A stretch of 64,000 bases of DNA from Channallabes apus. Lineage: Eukaryota; Chordata; Actinopteri; Siluriformes; Clariidae. The stretch spans positions 17,879,651-17,943,650 of the forward strand of contig CM060113.1 of assembly GCA_030522415.1 (NCBI GenBank), written 5' to 3'. Positions 41,698-51,190 of this stretch are shown piece after piece. The notes beneath the pieces were generated by a model. It saw nothing but the letters and a program-made list of their open reading frames with translations, did not search any database and had not been told where the DNA came from. The translations under genes and the position numbers were made by a program. Within the stretch, counting starts at the first letter, position 1, and each line of letters opens with the position of its first letter.

Positions 41698-43087
41698 TAG
41701 TCAAAAACACACACAAAGCAGAACTCATCTAGGATTGTTAGCCATGATACAGCTTTAAAAATACAATAAGCAAAATTACACTTAAAAAAATAAAAAAAAT
41801 AAAAAGTTATAAAAGGACCGATGCTTACTGTCAAGCCATGCATAGTGTGCCTTCTGTCCGAACTGGGTCCTGTTCACAATTGCACTAAAGCAACTGCAAA
41901 TAAGCGAAAGATTCATGAAAGATTCGCATCTCACCTACAGTATGCGGGGCCGTAAGTGCGTTCATCATTATGATTCAGCGTGAGTTTTGGTGCCATGGTT
42001 ACCTTTTACCACGCAAAAAAATAAACATTTTAACATGTGGAAGCTAGCGGACCTTGCAGATCTTTGCGGACCGTTGGGCGCCGGTCACTTGAGGCGGATC
42101 ACGGTGCCTAATACCCCTCTCTCTGTGCGGCCGGACTCATCTCCGTGAGCTGCCGCAATTGCCCGCGACGTTCCTTTAACGTTCCGCGAAGTTCTGCAAG
42201 CTTCCGCGAGGACCAGCAAAAAAATTAAACGTTGAATCTTTTACGCGGAAAGATGAAAACGTAATCACAGCACAAAAACTCGGGGTGAATCATGATGAAC
42301 CCTACTTACGGCCACAGCGCGAGACCGCGCAGGTGAGATAGGGGTATAACACAGCATCTCACAGCGAGTCAAACCGCATAAGTGAATAGGGGTATTACAC
42401 ATTACAATCACCCAGAAAAATGAACGGATGCAGGGTTTGAATCTCCCAAGGTTATTTTCTCATTTAACTAAATCAAATTTCATAAAAATAAACCGTGTCA
42501 AAAGAAAAGTCCATAAAGTTATGGATAATGGCTACTGATCAATGAAACATATTTTAAACAAAAAGCAGTGGGCAGCTGGACATCGGGACGTAAGGCGTAC
42601 AGCAGGTACGATGCGTTGGCCTGGCATGCACAGGCCTGAGCAGGTCAAGAAGCATTATCTGTTGCCTTGGAAGGCAAAACTTTATTTTTTTTTAATAACG
42701 ACCACGGGGAAAATATGAAAAGGGCTGAAATTTTGTCTAAAGGAAAATTTTAATGACCCACACGGCTCCACGGATGGCGCCGTCTTCAGTTTAACACAAC
42801 ACCACGCTCGCTGCCAAATTGTTCGCCACCTGTTTAATATTAATAGTGATTGGCAATTTTAATGCATTAGTTACATTATGAAATAGGCTAATTAAAAATC
42901 ACTCTATTAGTTCTGATATCAAATAAAATAACATTCTTCAACAGGTCTACAGTATATTCCATCATTAATATGACTTTGATAACGTGCCATAATGTGCTTC
43001 CATACACCGCTGATTTATAAAGACTGCTGCTCAGTAGCGGCGACTAGCGTCTTGAGCTGAAACTAAGCTAAGAATGAGTTACGGTTG
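41698..43087. other. No gene found; GC-richer inverted segments
   Basis: Contains partly inverted pieces (TCTCACCTACAGTATGCGGG with GGCCGTAAGTG near 41932, and TACTTACGGCCACAGCGCGA with GCAGGTGAGATA near 42303) and repeated TAGGGGTATTA-type sequence. These suggest an old MITE at about 41870-42400. The right end (about 43020-43095) belongs to the MITE-like sequence interrupted by the hAT at 43096. Confidence 0.45.
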
Positions 43088-43300
43088 GTCCAGACCAGTG
43101 GTTCTCAAACTTTTTCTGTCATTCCCCACTTAAGGGGGTGAGCGAATTTTCAAGCCCCACTTGTCAACAAAATAATAACGAAATCTGCGAAGTTTACTGT
43201 TTATTGAAATATCAATTTCTAAACCAATAAGATCAAACAACACCAAGTTAAAAACAGATAAAATACACGTGCAATTGTTATAAAAGGCTTACGTTGTCAC

Positions 43301-43726
43301 TTATCTTTGCATAATTGACCCCCTGTTTATTAGCTGCTCAGCAATCGTTTGTAGTTTTTTTTTGCACTGGCCAATTTTGTATGCAACTTTGAATGAAGCC
43401 ATTTGTGCTTTGCTGTCCACTGATTCAGATTTTACCATGCGATTCTCCTGCTGTCTGTATTCTGCCAGCTTTCTTTGAAAGAAGTCGAGTGGCTTATTAA
43501 CGTGTGTTGTCTCTAAGTGTCTTCCTAATTTGTTGGGTGTCATGCAGTCTGCTGCCAGCGGTATAAGACACAAAACACACACGGGTCTCTCCTCTGCCCC
43601 CACCATCACCACCATGAAGCAAGTTACTGTAGGCTTCATTAGGGGTGGGCGATATAACCAAAATCTTCTATCACAGTAGAAGCTATTTTCTACCTCTGTA
43701 ACAATATATATATCACAATATAGCAA
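43301..43726 (-). pseudogene. SCAND3/ZBED5-like transposase fragment, copy 2
   Basis: Reads GAEERPVCVLCLIPLAADCM, NKLGRHLETTHVNKPLDFFQ and DSKAQMASFKVAYKIGQCKK, extending further than copy 1 with TIAEQLINRGSIMQR. The catalytic core is missing. Three residues (SSH) present in copy 1 are missing next to the finger histidine. Confidence 0.8.
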
Positions 43727-43939
43727 TTTGTATCTGAAAATGCATAAATAAAAATTTTAACACAAAGAAACTGTTTTACATAATGTAATTTTATATAAAC
43801 TGTGAATTGCTGAGGTTAGCCGCATTTTTTTTTTTACTATGGCCATATTTGTTTGGATGTTTGGATTTCAGATGATAGAAAAGGTTTGACGTGTTTCCAC
43901 TACTTGTTAAAACAGTGAACTTGCGTACCTTGCAAATCA

Positions 43940-44215
43940 AATTCAAAAATTCAAATTCAAATTTTATTTGTCACATACACAGTCATACACAGTACAATAT
44001 GCAGTGAAATGCTTAGACAACTGCTCGTGACCTTAAAATAAAAATGAAAAATAAAATAGGGGGTAAATTTAACTAGGAAAGAATAAAATAAAATATAAAA
44101 ATTTAACTTAAAATAAAATAACTGTACAACAATACACAATATAGAAAATATATGAAGAATATGTGAACAATAAGAACAGCTGTACGAGTAAGAAAAGAAT
44201 GGTAATGTCCAGGGT
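43940..44215 (-). mobile_element. Retroelement tail inserted in hAT copy 2
   Basis: ATTCAAATTCAAATTTTATT then TGTCACATACACAGTCATAC and ACAGTACAATATGCAGTGAA form a common fish repeat tail with (TTTGAA)n, read here on the minus strand. Hat copy 1 lacks it. Confidence 0.5.
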
Positions 44216-44536
44216 TGTGCAATCCACATATTTAAAGTGGATCACGTTCATCTCATTCGTATCACTTTTCTTATACCCAAACCAATTCCACACCACAGAC
44301 GATGCAGCTTTTTTCTTTACAATCTCCTCGTTCTTGGTTCCGTCACATGTAAGCAAACTCACTGCTGCTGCACCGTCTTCTTCCATTGTCGAAGTGTACA
44401 GTATGTGAAGCCAAACACATCAAAAGTGAGACGAAACCGTGGCACCCGATTGAACCAAATATCTGCGCAAATACAGCGCAGCGCGACTATCTGGATAGCG
44501 CAGTGATGGTTTATTCGCGCAGCCCGGTGGATCGCG

Positions 44537-44759
44537 CAGCGCCGCTCAAATCACAAACCTGCGCGACTCACTGTGTTTTATTTAAAAACTATTTAAAATG
44601 TCAGGACTGTTTGATATTTTTCCGCCTTGCCATGCCTGGTTTGTACGTGCGCATCCCAGCGGGGTAAAATGTATTTTGATGGTCGGCGCGGATTATTTCT
44701 GTCAGAGTCGCGCAGCGCTGCCCAGTGGGTCGCACAGGTTTGTGATTCGAGCAGCGCTG
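44537..44759. repeat. 37-bp inverted repeat, GC-rich
   Basis: 44537-44573 (CAGCGCCGCTCAAATCACAA onward) pairs with 44723-44759 with about four mismatches. It lies in hAT copy 2 in a stretch unusually rich in GCGCAG, against an AT-rich background. Confidence 0.75.
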
Positions 44760-45217
44760 CTCAAGTTTGTCCGACGTTAAACCGTTATTGTTGCACTATG
44801 GTTCCATGTTTTCTCCCGGCCCACAACTGATGTTATTTTAAATGTACTTGTATTAATGATCCATTTATTTGTGTGTGATTGTTTTGAGAGTACGCTCTTC
44901 ATTATCAATAAAGAAAAGCATTAATTAGAATAGGTACTTTCCTCTTATTTTCCACTAATTTCCTCCCGTTCATTGCGCCCCACCTGTCATGTCTGTATTC
45001 CCCACTAGTGGGGCGCGCCCCACACTTTGAGAACCACTGGTCCAGACCAACCTTACGAACGTGTGACTTAGCTAAGAGATACTTAGCGAAAGAACGTTTC
45101 GGGAAATGCGCCATAATGTTAAGAGAGAGGTTAAGGTACAACTTAAGAACTACTTAGCGATAAGAAGCTTTCGAGAAACCGGGCCCAGGACAGTATTACA
45201 GCACTTAAGAGACTTAC

Positions 45218-45259
45218 ATCCAAAAGTTGCAATTCAGGAGTCATGATTGCCTTTTGTGC
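45218..45259 (-). CDS. Possible 42-nt internal exon of the unidentified gene
   Basis: Minus strand reads TCTCTGCTATCCTTCTTAG as acceptor, then 14 codons AQKAIMTPELQLLD open only in phase 0, then the donor GAT|GTAAGT. Both borders are strong, and the phase joins the frame at 40732. No protein family is recognised, so this is weak support. Confidence 0.3.
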
Positions 45260-45598
45260 CTAAGAAGGATAGCAGAGAAGACATGTAATTCTACAGTACA
45301 TATGTTAAGAAAATACGACAAAAAAGTCATATTAAGTGTAATTAAATTACTACTTTTTCAGACCTGTAATGAAATGTAGTAGAGGAGAGGTATGTTTATA
45401 TTATGTAAATAAAAGTTTTCAAAATAATAAGTGCTACGCCATTAAAATAAAAAATTTACTCATTCTTATTAAACATACAAAAGTTACTCTCTTTGTGCTT
45501 GTTTGACCCTAACAAGATTAAAAACTGAAGCGATTGTGCATATCGCAATATGTACATCTACAATACTTTAATCATTTTTATTATATTACACAGGCCTA

Positions 45599-45599
<1 letters not shown>

Positions 45600-45649
<50 letters not shown>
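45600..45649. repeat. (TA)n microsatellite, left of Tc1
   Basis: About 25 TA units; the Tc1 element at 45650 sits within a (TA)n array that continues at 47103-47144. Confidence 0.95.
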
Positions 45650-45652
<3 letters not shown>

Positions 45653-47099
45653 TGGTGTGAAAAACTATTTGCCCCCCTCCTGATTTCTTATTCTTTTGCA
45701 TGTTTGTCACACAAAATGTTTCTGATCATCAAACACATTTAACTATTAGTCAAAGATAACACAAGTAAACACAAAATGCAGTTTTTAAATGAGGGGTTTT
45801 ATTATTTAGGGAGAAAAAAAATCCAAACCTACATGGCCCTGTGTGAAAAAGTAATTGCCCCCTGAACCTAATAACTGGTTGGGCCACCCTTAGCAGCAAA
45901 AACTGCAATCAAGCATTTGCGATAACTTGCAACGAGTCTTTTACAGCGCTCTGGAGGAATTTTGGCCCACTCATCTTTGCAGAATTGTTGTAATTCAGCT
46001 TTATTTGAGGGTTTTCTAGCATGAACCGCCTTTTTAAGGTCATGCCACAACATCTCAATAGGATTCAGGTCAGGACTTTGACTAGGCCACTCCAAAGTCT
46101 TCATTTTGTTTTTCTTCAGCCATTCAGAGGTGGATTTGCTGGTGTGTTTTGGGTCATTGTCCTGCTGCAGCACCCAAGATCGCTTTAGCTTGAGTTGACG
46201 AACAGATGGCCGGACATTCTCCTTCAGGATTTTTTGGTAGACAGTAGAATTCATGGTTCCATCTATCACAGCAAGCCTCCCAGGTCCTGAAGCAGCAAAA
46301 CAACCCCAGACCATCACACTACCACCACCATATTTTACTGTTGGTATGATGTTCTTTTTCTGAAATGCTGTGTTACTTTTACGCCAGATGTAACGGGACA
46401 CGCACCTTCCAAAAAGTTCAACTTTTGTCTCGTCGGTCCACAAGGTATTTTCCCAAAAGTCTTGGCAATCATTGAGATGTTTTTTAGCACAATTGAGACG
46501 AGCCTTAATGTTCTTTTTGCTTAAAAGTGGTTTGCGCCTTGGAAATCTGCCATGCATGCCGTTTTTGCCCAGTCTCTTTCTTATGGTGGAGTCGTGAACA
46601 CTGACCTTAATTGAGGCAAGTGAGGCCTGCAGTTCTTTAGATGTTGTCCTGGGGTCTTTTGTGGCCTCTCGGATGAGTTGTCTCTGCGCTCTTGGGGTAA
46701 TTTTGGTCGGCCGGCCTTGGCATGATGTCTAGCTTTTGAGGTGCTTTTGGTCTACTTCTCTGTATCAGGTAGCTCCTATTTAAGTGATTTCTTGATTGAA
46801 ACAGGTGTGGCAGTAATCAGGCCTGGGGGTGACTACAGAAATTGAACTCAGGTGTGATAAACCACAGTTAAGTTATTTTTTAACAAGGGGGGCAATCACT
46901 TTTTCACACAGGGCCATGTAGATTTGGAGTTTTTTTTCTCCCTTAATAACGTAAACCTTCATTTAAAAACTGCATTTTGTGTTCAATTATGTTATCTTTG
47001 ACTAATAGTTAACAGTTTTTGATGACCAGAAACATTTAAGTGTGACAAACATGCAAAAGAATAAGAAATCAGGAAGGGGGCAAATAGTTTTTCACACCA

Positions 47100-47102
<3 letters not shown>
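45650..47102 (-). mobile_element. Tc1-like transposon, family A copy 1 (internal deletion)
   Basis: Ends CAGTGGTGTGAAAAACTATT and AATAGTTTTTCACACCACTG, within a TA array so the TA duplication is hidden. It is nearly identical over long stretches to copy 2 at 59834-61443 but is 157 bp shorter, owing to one deletion near 46715 in the transposase gene. Confidence 0.95.
45868..46725 (-). pseudogene. Tc1 family A transposase, N-terminus deleted
   Basis: The C-terminal 229 residues are open with WTDETKVELFG, QQDNDPKHTSKSTSEWLKKN and PDLNPIEMLWHDLKK: the full DD34E triad. Before that, 46557-46700 continues in the same family with a changed frame. The DNA-binding N-terminus is removed by the deletion near 46715, where GGTCGGCCGG joins CCTTGGCATG. 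Confidence 0.88.

Positions 47103-47144
<42 letters not shown>
47103..47144. repeat. (TA)n microsatellite, right of Tc1
   Basis: About 21 TA units. Confidence 0.95.
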
Positions 47145-47147
<3 letters not shown>

Positions 47148-47362
47148 TAATGTAAAAGTGACACCTCAGCAAAAAGTTTAGTGCTAATTCATAAAATGTA
47201 GAGAAATAAAGGAAAGACAATAAACCTCAAGGTGAAATTCTCCAAAAGAAGCAAACACCACCATCTCCTAATACCAGGCATGTCTGTCTGAGGAAAAAAA
47301 ATTATACTTACTTTCTAATTACTTTCTTTTTATGTGGCAAATATACATTAGTTTTTACTCAC

Positions 47363-47419
47363 CTCTGTAAAATCAAAGTCCACTGCGGTTATATACATTG
47401 TTCTATACTGGATCAAAAT
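47363..47419 (-). CDS. Possible 57-nt internal exon of the unidentified gene
   Basis: Minus strand: acceptor GTTTTTTTTTAAACTAG, 19 codons ILIQYRTMYITAVDFDFTE in phase 0, donor GAG|GTGAGT. Another acceptor-like TTTTTTTCCTCAG lies at about 47290. Good splice signals but no recognised family. Confidence 0.25.
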
Positions 47420-48355
47420 CTAGTTTAAAAAAAAACAACAAAAAAAAAACAAACATCAGCTCTATAAACTTACCATCAGGACAAAGATTCAAGATTCAAA
47501 GAACTTTATTAATCCCAGAGGGAAATTGCTAATAAAACAACAGACAAGCGACGAAGGTGGGATGCCACAGTTGTTGCTGAAATGTTGTCGTGGAAGGCCC
47601 CATTGATGTAGCCATGAACACAGTCAATCTACCTTGAAATATTTATTATTTTAAGTGCTTTTACATTTATTTATTCAAATGATTATTGGTACCATATCGT
47701 CGACACAGTATTGATACTTTAAAATCAGACATACTTAAAAATCACACATACATAGACATACTTAAAAATCATGCACAAAGCATTACCGGCTGGTTTGGCA
47801 CCATAGTAAACAAACTAAAGTGACAAAAGCAAAAATGTTAAACTCACCATCATGGCGCAAGGCCACGTTTTTTGATGTGATATTACACCAACTGTGGCAT
47901 ACTGGTGTATGGGCAGAAAGGGCAGTTGCTGCAGCAGTCAATACTGCTCACACTGCCCCTTGCTTAATAATGTTTTGTGCATGTTTGCAAGGAAAATGGC
48001 TCTTAAAAGAGCCCTTGGGTTATGTGAACAAAACAAAGAGAGAATTGATGGGTAGCGTAAGAGTTAGAGAATAACAACAAAACAAAACAAGCTAAACTAA
48101 ATATTAAATGTGGTGCATAGGGAATATCAATGGGGATGTCAACATCAAGGATCTGCAAATAGAAGGAATAGATCATTGGTTTTAGTATCAAATTATTTAA
48201 ATTGTGCATATATACTGTAGAAGTTGCATATATAGTTGTTATATAGAAAACAAGCCCTCCTTTCATGCACCTTGACCTGAATGATTTTTGTCACAGAAAC
48301 AAATACTAACATTTTGCTCTTTTAAAATAAAAGTTAAAATCACTACGTTAAAAAT
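47420..48355. other. No gene found; LINE-tail-like piece
   Basis: AGATTCAAAGAACTTTATTA then ATCCCAGAGGGAAATTG at 47488-47527 resembles the reverse of a fish LINE/SINE tail. An acceptor-like TCCTTCTATTTGCAG on the minus strand at about 48148 precedes ILDVDIPIDIPYAPH, but no donor follows. Confidence 0.4.
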
Positions 48356-48359
48356 GAAA

Positions 48360-48930
48360 CCGTTTAATGAAACTTCTTAGCATCATGGACAATACATCAT
48401 ATCCCCTACACGAGTCACTGATGTCATATACAGTAGGTGCACGTTCAGCCACAGGCAGACAACCAAAGTCTAAAACTGAACGCCACAGGACATCATTTAT
48501 ACCAGTGGCAATTAAACTCTATAACTCTCCCCCCTTCATTTGGGAGCTTATGACAGAATAATCAATAGAACTCTATCATGCCCTGATACGCTGTGCAATA
48601 CTATAACAATATCACATGCAAAACCACTAATTATACAATATTATGAAAATCATGTGCAATATTTATATATATCTGGTGTGCTATATCATTACTACTCTAT
48701 GTGCAATATCAAATATTATGTGCAAAATAATCATGGGCGCAATAACAAATGTACAAGAGACAATTCTGCACCTTTCTGTACAGTCTGCAGTTTTTTAGTT
48801 TTCTCTCTATATTTTTTTATTCTATTTATATCTGTTTTTCTCCCCTATTGTATTTGTATCTTTTTAAATATGCAGCCACTGGAAAAACAATTTACTTTGG
48901 GATCTTATCTTATCTTATCTTATCATACCT
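48360..48930 (+). mobile_element. Non-LTR retrotransposon 3' end
   Basis: 48367-48560 encodes SKTERHRTSFIPVAIKLYNS, the typical last residues of a fish LINE ORF2. The 3' UTR ends in ATTTACTTTGGGATC and (TTATC)n, a tail made of short tandem repeats. This is a different LINE family from the L2-like copies in the window. Confidence 0.6.
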
Positions 48931-49319
48931 TAAGTTAATTTACTGAGGAAAAAATAAATTTAAGAAAACTCAGTAACGTTAGTCCCTTTACAGTTACTGT
49001 TGTAATAAAGATACACACTTATTACATCGAGGCTCGTTTACAGTGAAACATCATCCGCGACAGATGGCAAATTGTATATATAGCCTATGCATGAATTACT
49101 AACATTTATAGATGGAACCTACTGTATATCCATGCCATATCACGCATGCACTGGGGAAGACATCATCTCAAATGCATTAAAAAGCACACACAATTTTTTT
49201 TTAACAATTTGACTGTAAGAAATTAACCATTTACACATAAAATGTAGCATGTGCACCCACTCACCATGCAACAAAGAACACCAGAAATAAAGGTTTCAAC
49301 GTCATTACTGTAAGTGCCA

Positions 49320-49905
49320 TATCGCACTTGTTATGAATTTGTTGTTGTGTTTATTTTATTTTATTTTACTTGCTGTTATTTCATTTATTCTACCTTGTTC
49401 TATTCATTAGTAAAGCATTAAGCATTAAGTTTGTTACATAAGCCATAAGCTTTATATTTCTTAGTCATGCATCATAAGTTGATAATCGTAGGTTGGTCTG
49501 TGATGTCATTCTACTATTACATGCATTTGTGTGACTGTGATATGCTAGAAAGCTCAGTATAGATTTGAAAGGCTACAGAAACACAAGCTTTAGACCGTCA
49601 GCTAGTGAGAGCTCCCGGTAAGCTAGAAATGTAAAATACAGCAACGAGGTTGTTGTAACCGTAAGCTAACGTAGGCTGGGAATGTAAGAAACAACAAGAG
49701 TGTTGTTAGATACCCAAGCCAAGATTGTATTCTACAAGATACAGCAAACAGGTTGTTGTAAAACTCAGAGATTTGCAAGATGCAGCAACTGGTGTCTGTA
49801 ATAACAGTGGATTTACTCAAGACGACTGTATGAAGTGTTGATTCTTTGATGCTGACAAATAAACGACAAAAGACAAAGAGATCGGACTTCTGTCATGTGA
49901 GTGAA
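49320..49905 (+). repeat. Possible solo LTR
   Basis: Starts near TGTTATGAATTTGTTGTTGT and ends near GATCGGACTTCTGTCA. It has a TATA-like CTTTATATTTC at 49450 and AATAAA at 49858 shortly before its end, the layout of an LTR with U3, R and U5. Internal GGTTGTTGTAA units recur at 49647 and 49750. No matching second LTR or target duplication was established. Confidence 0.35.
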
Positions 49906-50740
49906 ACTTTAAGACATTAGCTACGAGTCAAAACTAGTGAAATAAGCCAACCGCATCTACAATTACTTTAACACTTGATTTCCGTTGTAATTAACTCAGA
50001 CTGCGCAAAAGGTGTGCAAAGCTGAGCTACTCGTGCGCTCCTGGAGGGCTGTGATTGGCTGACTAGTAAGGTCGCATCTGATTGGCTAAAGAGCACGACT
50101 GACGCTCTAACGTGCCAGCAAAGTCCCAAAAACACACACATACACAAATCCAGCTATATTCACACACGTAAGTCGATTTTCACATGCACAGCCCATGATG
50201 CACTCGTAAATTTTAAACATTCAAAATTTTTTGCACAGTCGTACATTTAGGAATTGTATATTATGAATATTTTTTATGCACGTGAATATATATTTTTTTC
50301 GTGCACATGGGTTTTACGCACGTGAACATCGTGTTTTTTGTGTGAATTATTTATGACACCGATCTGCCTCCATAAAAGACCCCGTAAAAATGGCCTAGCG
50401 ACGCCCATGGCTATATCCCTTCTAGCCACGACCATGACTCAAACGCGCAAGGATGTTGTCAGCAACCCGTGGCAACGCAGTAGAATGTTTAGAAAGGATT
50501 ATTTGTAAATTACAAATTGTAATATTAATTTTTTACAGGAAAATAATTGAAATTTAATATAGATGATTATGTTGGCTGCATTACTTAAACGCATTAGAAA
50601 GAACAATAGCGTTTAATATTAGCCTTTGTGTGAAACAGGCACCATTGCTCCGATCTGCAGCTACCCCTGTGTCGAAAAAAAAAGAAAGGAGCTTTGTTTG
50701 AGTATTTAAAAGGAACTGGATTAACGAGGGAAATGTTGTA
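49906..50740. other. No gene found, upstream of sil1
   Basis: Intergenic sequence. The CGTGC- and CACGTG-containing stretch at 50160-50400 may be repeat-derived. Confidence 0.4.
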
Positions 50741-50814
50741 TGTGATGGACCAATAGGTGGCGGTATTACATCGGAAAGGATGTCAACCGCCCTTAAATAA
50801 TGAAGAAGAAAAAG

Positions 50815-51109
50815 TATTTGCGCCGTTCGCCACGTTCGGTTCTAAAGTGTACTTTATCGTCAGCTGTCGGTATATCCGCTGGCTTTCCATGCCTTCACTT
50901 TCCTAAATTATTTACTGCGATATCAGCACCGCTAGATACGTTTCCTGATTTTTTTTAAATTACACGTCCGATAAAACTATTGCATTAATATTTATTATGA
51001 TGCGACTTCAAAGCTGAGCGGTTTTTGTTTTGTTTTGTCATAGGGATATACTTTCTGTCAGTCCTCCAATCAACAAAACAATTATAATTTATTGCTGTTT
51101 TCGATCAAA
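50815..51109 (+). promoter_or_regulatory. Probable sil1 promoter and 5' UTR
   Basis: The stretch before the sil1 ATG has several CpGs (TTGCGCCGTTCGCCACGTTC) in an AT-rich setting, with no TATA box in an obvious place, as expected for a housekeeping promoter. The transcript start cannot be placed. A short fish repeat (AATAGGTGGCGGTATTACAT to AATGAAGAAGAAA) ends just upstream at 50812. Confidence 0.4.
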
Positions 51110-51190
51110 ATGAAATATGCTTTGAGTATAATGACAGTGGGATTCATCACGTGCTTGAGTGTGCTTCTTACCTTTGCCGAAACTGAAAAG
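51110..51190 (+). CDS. sil1: sil1 exon 1 (signal peptide)
   Basis: ATG at 51110 gives MKYALSIMTVGFITCLSVLL, then TFAETEK, a classic signal peptide; donor AAG|GTGAGT. An in-frame TTG at 51092 is not a likely start. Confidence 0.92.

Larger units (their letters stand above)
43096..45039 (-). mobile_element. hAT element (SCAND3/ZBED5-like), copy 2, inverted
   Basis: Ends CAGTGGTTCTCAAACTTTTT and CACACTTTGAGAACCACTG, flanked by GTCCAGAC at 43088-43095 and 45040-45047. It is in opposite orientation to copy 1 at 38178. It carries an added LINE-tail-like piece near 43940-44215 and a long GC-rich inverted repeat. Confidence 0.92.

Noticed and set aside
45600..47144. Single long (TA)n satellite
   Set aside because: It is one TA array split by a Tc1 element, not two independent arrays.
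47240..47290. Minus-strand exon TDMPGIRRW after TTTTTTTCCTCAG
   Set aside because: Only weak donor choices exist and the phase cannot be tested.
48090..48148. Minus-strand exon ILDVDIPIDIPYAPH after a good acceptor
   Set aside because: No donor follows and the frame runs into low-complexity hydrophobic sequence; not enough to call an exon.
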